A stretch of DNA of 27,931 nt from K189A clade bacterium (GTDB taxonomy: Bacteria; Pseudomonadota; Gammaproteobacteria; Pseudomonadales; Azotimanducaceae), in the NCBI GenBank assembly GCA_007571095.1, contig RKSB01000122.1:1-27931 (forward strand). The letters run 5' to 3'. This document shows, piece by piece, positions 21,554 through 27,931 of the stretch. How positions within the stretch are numbered: the first letter of the stretch is position 1; each line of letters starts with the position of its first letter. The notes under the pieces were generated by a model. That model was not told the origin of the DNA. It made no database searches and saw only the letters and a list, made by a program, of their open reading frames with translations. The translations under genes were made by a program, and so were the position numbers.

Positions 21554-22129
21554 ATGAAGAACTCCGCCGATCACCTTCTGGTTCAGGAAACCGCTCGCGG
21601 CAACACCAAGGCATTCGACGCGCTGGTGTTGAAATACCAGCACAGGATTATCGGAGCGATCAGCAGATATATCGGAAATCCCAGTGAGGCTCAGGATGCC
21701 GCTCAGGACGCATTTATCAAGGCCTATGAAGCACTGCCCAAATTTCGGGGAGAAAGTGAGTTTTACACCTGGCTCTATCGGATCGCCATCAATACCGCCA
21801 AGAATTACCTTGTTCGGTCGGGCAGATCTCCCAAGCTGGTTGACTATGATGTCCATGATGCCGAGCATTATGTCCCCGAGCGTTTGCAGAGCGACAGCCT
21901 GGCTCCTGATGCGGAACTCCTGCAGGAAGATCTGCACAGGAGGATTTTTTCGGCCATCGCCAAATTGCCCGAGGATTTGAGAGTGGCTATTACTTTGCGT
22001 GAACTCGAGGGTTTCAACTATCAACAAATTGCAGATGCTACCGATTGTCCGATTGGTACGGTTCGATCCAGAATTTTTCGTGCCCGAGAGATTCTGAACG
22101 AAGTTATCCATCCTTTGTCTGAGCAGTGA
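21554..22129 (+). CDS. rpoE: RNA polymerase sigma factor RpoE (AlgU type)
   Basis: A 191-residue ECF sigma factor, the envelope-stress sigma-E. Region 2 spans about 10-90, with FDALVLKYQHRI, DAAQDAFIKAYEALPKFRGES and FYTWLYRIAINTAKNYLV. Region 4 spans about 130-185, with LPEDLRVAITLRELEGFNYQQIA followed by CPIGTVRSRIFRARE. These match RpoE/AlgU closely. ATG 21554 gives the usual N-terminus; GTG 21530 is a less likely alternative. It heads the rpoE-rseA-rseB-rseC-mucD set. A sigma-E-like promoter upstream supports autoregulation. It would be released from RseA when outer-membrane assembly fails, linking it in theme to the lpt and lipid genes in this window. Confidence 0.96.
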   Translation: MKNSADHLLVQETARGNTKAFDALVLKYQHRIIGAISRYIGNPSEAQDAAQDAFIKAYEALPKFRGESEFYTWLYRIAINTAKNYLVRSGRSPKLVDYDVHDAEHYVPERLQSDSLAPDAELLQEDLHRRIFSAIAKLPEDLRVAITLRELEGFNYQQIADATDCPIGTVRSRIFRAREILNEVIHPLSEQ

Positions 22130-22207
22130 TGAAGGACGAGAGCATCACAACTTGAGCATTTGTCGTCAAGAAGCGCGCGTTCAGTAAACAGGAAATTGGA
22201 GGAAACA

Positions 22208-22921
22208 GTGAACAGGGAAACAGGGAAAAACAGGGAATTAGAGAAGTTAAAGCAGACAGCGTCGGCTGTTCTCGACGACGAAGCGACCGAGAAAGAGATA
22301 CTTGCTCTGGTAGCGAAAACGGATTCGGAACAGGACTCGCTCGCTCTTGAGCAGTGCTGGTATCGGTACAATCTTGTCAGCCAGGCACTGAGATCGAATG
22401 CAGAAACCCGCCTGTCCAACAGTCTCAATGCGAATTCACTCAGTTCTGGAGCGGATTTTCTGGCGGGTGTTCGCGCCGGAATCGCTCGGCTTCCCGATCA
22501 TAAAACCGTCAGTCGCCCCGCCGCCGTCACTCGGCCCGTGCGGGCCCTTGACCGGATCTGGCAATGGGGCATGAAGCCGCTGACAATTGCTGCATCCCTT
22601 TGTTTGCTGGTGGTTCTGGGATTCAACCTGTCTGTCGACCCTGATCTGGGCGGATCGAGCAACTATGCCCAGAATACAGGCGATACCCTGAATCCGGATG
22701 TGATCACCCAGGCCGATGTCGTACAGGCCGATCTGGTAGATGTCGCGAACGATTCTTTCGCCAACCCTTCGGAGAAAGAGGTTTCGGCTCTCAGACGTCA
22801 ATTTCTGCAGTCACGTGCAGATGCCTACAAGTTTGAGCATGTCAGCAAAAACGCCACCGGCATCGGACTGGCCCCTCTTTTCAGGGTAGCAGCTGACAAT
22901 GCCGGCGATGACGAGCAGTAA
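22208..22921 (+). CDS. rseA: anti-sigma-E factor RseA (MucA family)
   Basis: A 237-residue single-span inner-membrane protein. The cytoplasmic sigma-binding part (about 15-65) contains ASAVLDDEATEKEILALV and CWYRYNLVSQALR, typical of RseA/MucA. One hydrophobic span lies near 122-141 (PLTIAASLCLLVVLGFNL), and the rest is periplasmic, where DegS-type proteolysis would start. GTG 22208 is chosen because GGAGG lies six bases upstream; the frame also opens at 22160, but that would add 16 unlikely residues. It is longer than MucA (about 194 aa), mainly in the linker before the span. It overlaps rseB by 23 bases. Confidence 0.92.
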   Translation: MNRETGKNRELEKLKQTASAVLDDEATEKEILALVAKTDSEQDSLALEQCWYRYNLVSQALRSNAETRLSNSLNANSLSSGADFLAGVRAGIARLPDHKTVSRPAAVTRPVRALDRIWQWGMKPLTIAASLCLLVVLGFNLSVDPDLGGSSNYAQNTGDTLNPDVITQADVVQADLVDVANDSFANPSEKEVSALRRQFLQSRADAYKFEHVSKNATGIGLAPLFRVAADNAGDDEQ

Positions 22922-24005
22922 CCAATCGGGTCTCATACGACCGAGAGCAGGGAGAAGCGTTTTTGCTCTGCTGACTTTCGTTCTGACGGTCTTTTGCATC
23001 AATGCTGGCTATGGAGCCAGTTCGACAGATGAGCAAAAGGTCCTTCTGGAACGTCTGCAATCCATGTCGAGGGCTGTTGATTCAATCAACTACAAGGGGT
23101 TGCTTGTCTATCATTCGGGCGATGAGGTACCGGCACGTTTTCAGATTCAACACGGGCGAGTTGGCGGCAAGATCTTTGAACGTCTTGTTCACATGGGCGA
23201 TCTGTACCGAGAGACGGTGAGACACGGGAATGAACTGACCCTGATTGCTCGAATCGGCGACGATTTTCTCCGCAGAACGCTCGACAGCGACCAGGCCAGT
23301 CTGTTCAATCGTTCGTTCGTCAAGATGTTTGGCACTATTCCGGCTCAGTATCGCCTGGTCGCTGGCCCAACAACCAGACTGGCTGATCGAAACGCCGATC
23401 TGGTCAAGGTGATGCCTCGGGACAATCATCGTTATGGCTATCGAATGTGGCTGGATACGTCTTCCGATCTGCTGTTGCGTTTTGAGGTCATAAACACTCA
23501 GAGAAATATTCTGGAGTTCTTCTCTTTTGAAGAGGTTGTCATAGGCGAACAGATAGAACCGGACGATACGGCCGTCAAGACTCGCCCAAATCAGGCCAGA
23601 GTGAGAATTCTGTTGCACGAAACAGAGTCTCCAACTACCCAGGAGCCTGTATTCCAGAGGGATGATGTCCGTTGGCGACCCGAGTGGCTGCCGGCGGGAT
23701 TCGAGAAGGTTTCCTACGGCACGCACCAGCCTCCTCGAAAAGACATCGGAAGCTTTCACAGCTTTGTCTATTCTGACGGACTGGCAGCCTTTTCTCTGTA
23801 CATTGAGAGCATTAGCGAGGGGGCAGCCGAGTCCTTTACTCGACATACGGGGAGTACAGCCACCGTGATCAAAGAGGTTGAAGACGCTCCGAAGCCTGCC
23901 TATATGGTCACGGTGGTAGGTGAAATACCTATGGCCACTGCCCATCGCATCGTCCAATCGGTGAGTTACCAGGAAAAGCCTGGTTCAGAACCAGCCACTC
24001 TTTGA
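22899..24005 (+). CDS. rseB: sigma-E regulatory periplasmic protein RseB (MucB)
   Basis: A 368-residue protein with an N-terminal signal peptide (hydrophobic core about 20-38, likely cleavage after GYGA or nearby). The MucB/RseB N-terminal domain contains LLERLQSMSRAVDSINYKGLLVYHSG, and the C-terminal domain contains WRPEWLPAGFEKVSY and YSDGLAAFSLYIE. In the periplasm it binds RseA and shields it from cleavage, and in Escherichia coli it senses displaced lipopolysaccharide. The ATG at 22899 lies inside rseA; a second ATG at 22908 is possible. Confidence 0.93.
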   Translation: MPAMTSSNQSGLIRPRAGRSVFALLTFVLTVFCINAGYGASSTDEQKVLLERLQSMSRAVDSINYKGLLVYHSGDEVPARFQIQHGRVGGKIFERLVHMGDLYRETVRHGNELTLIARIGDDFLRRTLDSDQASLFNRSFVKMFGTIPAQYRLVAGPTTRLADRNADLVKVMPRDNHRYGYRMWLDTSSDLLLRFEVINTQRNILEFFSFEEVVIGEQIEPDDTAVKTRPNQARVRILLHETESPTTQEPVFQRDDVRWRPEWLPAGFEKVSYGTHQPPRKDIGSFHSFVYSDGLAAFSLYIESISEGAAESFTRHTGSTATVIKEVEDAPKPAYMVTVVGEIPMATAHRIVQSVSYQEKPGSEPATL

Positions 24006-24041
24006 CGATTGCCTCCGCTTCAGAATCTTTCGCAGCAGACC

Positions 24042-24497
24042 ATGGATATTGAAGTCGAAGTTCTCGATCAGGACGAGGACTCTGCCTCTATGCAGCCAAA
24101 CTCTCTGTGTGCCCATTGCACAAAGAGAGGCACCTGCAGCATCGGGCTTTTTGAGCCCCGGCGCGTTTTTGGTTTGCCCAGGCATCTCCTGGACGAAACT
24201 CTGGCCATGAAAATTGGCGGAACCTACACGCTTCATCTGCCGGAAATCCTTGCCAGAAAGGTGCTTCTGGTTTACAGTTTGCCGCTGGTAGTACTGGTTG
24301 CTTCAGTTCTGGCAACTTCTCTGATGGAAGAGGGAATGTCCGCCGGTCTGCAATTGACGGTCGTTCTGTTGGCGATGTTGCTGGGTTACGGTTCTGCCTG
24401 GTGCCTGATGACCAGAATGAAGTTTTTTTCCACCTGGCCGGCTGTGCGAGTAACAGTGAAGGATAGAGCCTCCGGTTCGTCGCCGGTCTCGACCTGA
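24042..24497 (+). CDS. rseC: RseC/MucC family positive regulator of sigma-E
   Basis: A 151-residue inner-membrane protein of the RseC/MucC family. A cysteine cluster, SLCAHCTKRGTC, lies near residues 22-33, followed by two membrane spans (about 72-94 and 100-118) around a short charged loop, and a basic cytoplasmic tail. The family's role is modest: positive modulation of sigma-E in Escherichia coli, with links to SoxR reduction through the related Rsx system. ATG 24042 gives the usual N-terminus; a TTG at 24009, three bases after the rseB stop, would add 11 residues, and neither has a strong ribosome-binding site. It is followed by mucD after 30 bases. Confidence 0.87.
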   Translation: MDIEVEVLDQDEDSASMQPNSLCAHCTKRGTCSIGLFEPRRVFGLPRHLLDETLAMKIGGTYTLHLPEILARKVLLVYSLPLVVLVASVLATSLMEEGMSAGLQLTVVLLAMLLGYGSAWCLMTRMKFFSTWPAVRVTVKDRASGSSPVST

Positions 24498-24527
24498 CCT
24501 GGACTCGATCTGTAAAAGGAGTTTTTT

Positions 24528-25976
24528 GTGCTAGTCCGTACTCGTGGTTTGCTTTTTTTCATCTGTCGGCTGGCGGTTTTTTGTCTGATAGCAACCGGCC
24601 TGACGTCGTCGCTGAGCAGGGCTCAAAATCTGCCCGATTTCACTGGTCTGGTCAAGCGCTGGGAGGGTTCCGTGGTCAATATATCGGCCATTCATCAGGC
24701 ACCCTCTGCACCTGTTGATCCGATCAGAGAGTATTTCAGGCAGTTTGCTCCGCCGAATACTCCGCCCCGTCTTGTCCCCCCCGGCTCTCTGGGCTCAGGA
24801 TTCATTATCTCTTCGGACGGCTTTGTGCTCACCAACGCTCACGTCATTACAGGTGCCGATCAAATACTGGTTCGGTTGTCGGACAGGCGAGAACTGGTAG
24901 CCGAGGTGGTCGGCACAGACGAGATTTCGGATATCGCCCTGTTGAAGATAGATGCTCGGGGTCTGCCGGCGGTGCAGATTGGTCGTTCGGATGAAATCAG
25001 CGTTGGTGAATGGGTTCTGGCAATTGGCAGCCCCTTTGACTTTGATTATTCGGTAACGGCGGGCATCGTCAGCGCGTTGCAGCGCAGTCTTCCAACGAGA
25101 AACAACGCCAATTATGTGCCGTTTATTCAGACAGACGTAGCCATCAACCCCGGCAATTCAGGCGGTCCTCTGTTCAACCTCAAGGGTGAGGTTATAGGTA
25201 TCAACTCCCAGATATACACGCGAACGGGTAGTTATGCCGGGCTCTCTTTTGCGATTCCGATAGCTGTGGCAATGGAGATTGTCGAGCAGCTCAAGACCGA
25301 CGGGCAGGTCGCTCGCGGCTGGCTCGGAGTGGTTATTCAGGAAGTGAGCTTCGAATTGGCTGAATCCTTTGGCTTAAGCAGGCCGCAGGGTGCTCTTGTC
25401 AGCCAGGTGTTACCGGACAGCCCCGCCGAAAAAGCCGGTCTTCAGCAGGGCGACATAGTCACCAAAATCGACGGCAAGCCGATTAATTTATCCAGTGACC
25501 TGCCTCACATCGTTGGCCGAATTAAGCCTGATACTCTTGTTTCAGCATCCATTGTTCGAGGCCGCCGAGTGATGGAGGTACAGATTCGCCTCGGCGAACT
25601 TCTCAGCGACCAGTCACCTCCCCGAATCGCCGGCTCGAGTCCAAGGCCTGGCCAGCGAGGCAGCCTGGACAATGCAGCCGGTATTCAGGTCAGATCACTG
25701 ACAGACAGGGAGATTCAGCAGTTGAGACGTGCAGGCTGGGATGCGAGCATCAAAGGCCTGCTGGTGGAGAAGACTCGCCAGGGTCCTGCAACTCGGGCAG
25801 GCATCCTGACAGGGGACATACTGGTATCCATCAATGGCGTCCAGCTGACTTCGCCTCGACAGATGAATTCTCTTGTAAACAGGTTGCCGTCGGGACAAAA
25901 AGTGCCAGTTTATTTGATCAGAGGGCGTACGGCTCTGTTTGTACCCTTGCAGATATTTGATTCTGATCGGAATTAA
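24528..25976 (+). CDS. mucD: periplasmic serine protease MucD/DegP family (Do-like)
   Basis: A 482-residue HtrA-type protease with a signal peptide (hydrophobic core about 8-28, cleavage near SRA/QN). The catalytic triad is complete: H105 in LTNAHVI, D135 in DISDIALL and S211 in NPGNSGGPLFN. Two PDZ domains follow, the first with GWLGVVIQEV to about residue 355 and the second ending in VPVYLIRGRTALFVPL. Such proteases degrade misfolded envelope proteins. Its place at the end of the rse operon matches algU-mucABCD of Pseudomonas, hence the symbol. GTG 24528 has AAGGAG six bases upstream. An 81-base gap separates it from lepA. Confidence 0.94.
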   Translation: MLVRTRGLLFFICRLAVFCLIATGLTSSLSRAQNLPDFTGLVKRWEGSVVNISAIHQAPSAPVDPIREYFRQFAPPNTPPRLVPPGSLGSGFIISSDGFVLTNAHVITGADQILVRLSDRRELVAEVVGTDEISDIALLKIDARGLPAVQIGRSDEISVGEWVLAIGSPFDFDYSVTAGIVSALQRSLPTRNNANYVPFIQTDVAINPGNSGGPLFNLKGEVIGINSQIYTRTGSYAGLSFAIPIAVAMEIVEQLKTDGQVARGWLGVVIQEVSFELAESFGLSRPQGALVSQVLPDSPAEKAGLQQGDIVTKIDGKPINLSSDLPHIVGRIKPDTLVSASIVRGRRVMEVQIRLGELLSDQSPPRIAGSSPRPGQRGSLDNAAGIQVRSLTDREIQQLRRAGWDASIKGLLVEKTRQGPATRAGILTGDILVSINGVQLTSPRQMNSLVNRLPSGQKVPVYLIRGRTALFVPLQIFDSDRN

Positions 25977-26057
25977 TGGCGCGTTTTCTTTCGGCCTTAA
26001 TGGTCTGCTCCCCTTTCGGCTCGCCGTTTTCTGAATTCGAGTGGCGAGGCCGTAGCC

Positions 26058-27857
26058 GTGACGCCGCTTGACAAGATCCGCAATTTTTCCATCATCGCCC
26101 ACATCGATCATGGTAAATCTACTCTGGCGGATCGCTTTATCCAGATTTGTAACGCCCTGTCTGAACGGGAAATGCTGGACCAGGTGCTTGATTCCATGGA
26201 TATCGAAAGGGAGCGTGGAATTACCATCAAGGCCCAGAGCGTCGCACTCAGTTACCGATCCGAGAACGGAGAGATATACCACCTCAACCTGATTGATACG
26301 CCGGGGCATGTTGACTTTTCCTATGAAGTATCCCGGTCGCTTGCCGCCTGCGAAGGTGCACTTCTCGTGGTCGATGCCGCTCAGGGTATTGAGGCCCAGA
26401 CCGTGGCCAATTGTCTGGCCGCCATGGAGCAGGGCCTGGAAGTCATACCTGTCATCAACAAGGTTGATCTTCAGCAGGCCGACCCGAAAGCCGTCAAGCT
26501 GGATATTGAGGAGGTCATTGGGCTGGACGCTGCCTCGGCGATTGAAGTGAGTGCCAAAACCGGGTTTGGTGTTCAGCGAGTACTGGAGCAGCTCATTGAT
26601 CGTGTGCAGCCGCCGACTGGCAGCAATAGCTCTGCCCTGAGAGCCCTGATTATTGACTCCTGGTTTGATCGCTATCTGGGAGTGGTTTCTCTGGTGCGAG
26701 TGATGGATGGAATGCTCAAGGTGGGTGACCCTGTCATACCTGTCAGTACCGGAGAAACCCATCGAGTCGATCTGCTCGGCATCTGCACTCCTGAGCGCAA
26801 GCCGAAAGAATATCTGGGTACAGGCGAGGTTGGCTTTGTGGTCGCCGGCGTCAAGAACATTAATGGCGCGCCAGTCGGAGACACCCTGATCCACGCCCAA
26901 CACCCGAATACACTTGCACTGGCGGGTTTTGAGAAGATCAAACCGCAGGTTTACGCCGGACTTTTTCCGACTGACTCGGATTCGTTCAAAAGCTTTCGGG
27001 AGGCTCTGGGCAAACTGGCGTTGAATGACCCCGCTCTGGTATTCGAGCCGGAAACCTCAACAGCCCTTGGTTTCGGCTTCCGGTGCGGCTTTCTTGGATT
27101 GCTGCACATGGAAATTGTTCAGCAGAGGCTGGAGCGAGAATACGCCCTTGAGTTGATTACCACCTCTCCGACCGTCGTTTATCAGGTGCTGAAACGCAAT
27201 GGTGAACTGGTGAAGGAGAGCAATCCGGCCCTGTTACCTCCGCCCGAACAGATTCAGGAAATGCGCGAGCCGATGGCTCTGGTGACTATTCTGACACCCA
27301 AAGAATATGTCGGCGGCATCATGACCTTCTGTCTCGACCGCAGAGGCGAACAACGCAGCATGGACTACCTGGGCAGTCAGGTTTCAATGGTCTTTGTACT
27401 GCCCATGGCCGAGGTGATTTCGGAGTTGTTCAGCCGGTTAAAGGGCATCAGTCACGGCTATGCCAGTATGGACTATCATTTTTTATGCTTTCAGCAAGCC
27501 CCTCTGGTTCGCCTCAATATATTGATTAACGGCGAGAAAGTGGATGCATTGGCTCTGGTGGTGCACAAGGATCAGGCTCAAAGTCGTGGTCGGGCATTGG
27601 TTGAGAGAATGCAGGAAGTCATTCCTCGTCAGATGTTTGATGTTGCCATTCAGGCTGCTATCGGCAACCATGTCATTGCCAGAACCACGGTCAAGGCACT
27701 GAGAAAAAATGTTACTGCCAAGTGTTACGGCGGCGACATCACCAGAAAGAAGAAGCTGTTGGCCAAGCAGGCCGCCGGCAAAAAACGAATGAAGCAACTC
27801 GGCAGAGTCTCCATTCCCCAGGACGCATTTCTTGCCGTCCTGAGAATAGACGACTAG
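26058..27857 (+). CDS. lepA: elongation factor 4 (LepA)
   Basis: A 599-residue translational GTPase, the standard length for LepA. Motifs are AHIDHGKSTL (14-23) for the phosphate loop, a switch region RERGITIKAQSV, DTPGHVDFSYEVSRSLAACEG and NKVDL. The LepA-specific C-terminal domain ends in GGDITRKKKLLAKQAAGKKRMK and a VSIPQDAFLAVL close. It binds ribosomes and is implicated in initiation or ribosome assembly and in back-translocation. The start is GTG 26058 with only a weak binding site, supported by the conserved N-terminus DKIRNFSIIAHIDHG. lepB follows after five bases, the classical lepA-lepB operon. Confidence 0.97.
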   Translation: MTPLDKIRNFSIIAHIDHGKSTLADRFIQICNALSEREMLDQVLDSMDIERERGITIKAQSVALSYRSENGEIYHLNLIDTPGHVDFSYEVSRSLAACEGALLVVDAAQGIEAQTVANCLAAMEQGLEVIPVINKVDLQQADPKAVKLDIEEVIGLDAASAIEVSAKTGFGVQRVLEQLIDRVQPPTGSNSSALRALIIDSWFDRYLGVVSLVRVMDGMLKVGDPVIPVSTGETHRVDLLGICTPERKPKEYLGTGEVGFVVAGVKNINGAPVGDTLIHAQHPNTLALAGFEKIKPQVYAGLFPTDSDSFKSFREALGKLALNDPALVFEPETSTALGFGFRCGFLGLLHMEIVQQRLEREYALELITTSPTVVYQVLKRNGELVKESNPALLPPPEQIQEMREPMALVTILTPKEYVGGIMTFCLDRRGEQRSMDYLGSQVSMVFVLPMAEVISELFSRLKGISHGYASMDYHFLCFQQAPLVRLNILINGEKVDALALVVHKDQAQSRGRALVERMQEVIPRQMFDVAIQAAIGNHVIARTTVKALRKNVTAKCYGGDITRKKKLLAKQAAGKKRMKQLGRVSIPQDAFLAVLRIDD

Positions 27858-27862
27858 TCGGC

Positions 27863-27931
27863 ATGGACGTGGATTTTTCTTTTTGGCTGACGCTGGCGAC
27901 GCTGGTCGTTTTCGTCCTCTGGTTGCTGGAT
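27863..27931 (+). CDS. lepB: signal peptidase I (LepB), N-terminal fragment cut by window edge
   Basis: Only 23 codons are present. The ATG at 27863 opens MDVDFSFWLTLATLVVFVLWLLD, a hydrophobic first membrane span of the kind at the N-terminus of LepB, and the frame is still open at the window end. The catalytic serine and lysine lie outside. Position five bases after lepA is the main support, as lepA-lepB is a widely conserved operon. Confidence 0.85.
   Translation, partial: MDVDFSFWLTLATLVVFVLWLLD

Noticed and set aside
25695..26903. 402-codon minus-strand frame opposite mucD and lepA
   Set aside because: Entirely antisense to two confidently identified genes; a codon-bias shadow.
1..27931. 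CRISPR array, tRNA, rRNA, insertion sequence or prophage
   Set aside because: No regularly spaced repeats, no tRNA-like cloverleaf or rRNA stretch noticed, and no transposase or phage structural gene recognised in any frame.

Overview
The window looks like the chromosome of a gammaproteobacterium, probably outside Enterobacterales. The evidence is the ygfZ / sdhE-ygfX pair beside an rpoE-rseA-rseB-rseC-mucD-lepA-lepB block, plus lptF-lptG in the usual order. Nothing in the sequence fixes genus or species.

Layout. (1) 1-2700: an accessory-looking edge with a possible gene end at the left border, a possible 69-codon gene, an OLD-like ATPase with a TOPRIM-type C-terminus (910-2460), and a short open frame resembling the start of a type I restriction HsdR subunit. 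(2) 2716-6666, minus strand: lptF, lptG and an MsbA-like ABC exporter, tightly spaced. (3) 6766-8819: an ELM1-family protein and a GT8-like glycosyltransferase facing each other, with stop codons overlapping in one CTAG. (4) 8936-17462: a lipid locus that closely resembles a bacterial sphingolipid (ceramide phosphoglycerate) gene set. It holds a Tam41-like cytidylyltransferase, a lipid/ceramide kinase, a calcineurin-type phosphatase, a CpgD-like cytidylyltransferase, a bCerS-like acyltransferase, a fatty acyl-AMP ligase and a CerR-like reductase. Serine palmitoyltransferase and its acyl carrier protein are not in the window. (5) 17551-19344, minus strand: an SDR dehydrogenase and two MaoC-fold hydratase subunits. 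(6) 19424-21099: ygfZ divergent from sdhE-ygfX. (7) 21554-27931: the sigma-E operon, lepA, and the first 23 codons of lepB.

How the genes may work together (inference). The acyl-AMP ligase supplies activated acyl chains, the bCerS-like enzyme N-acylates the long-chain base, and the CerR-like enzyme reduces the 3-keto group. The kinase phosphorylates ceramide and the cytidylyltransferases make CDP-activated headgroup or lipid intermediates. The glycosyltransferase-like proteins may decorate a lipid. The lptFG-ABC exporter operon next door and the sigma-E envelope-stress operon downstream give an outer-membrane theme to most of the window.

The most unexpected non-coding signal lies in the roughly 700-base gap upstream of the acyl-AMP ligase (13891-14603). 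A promoter-like pair is followed by about 125 nt with six GGA motifs, one pair in the loop of a 7-bp hairpin, and then a short hairpin with a T7 tract. This is the architecture of an RsmY/RsmZ/CsrB-type RNA that titrates CsrA/RsmA, or of a CsrA-controlled leader.
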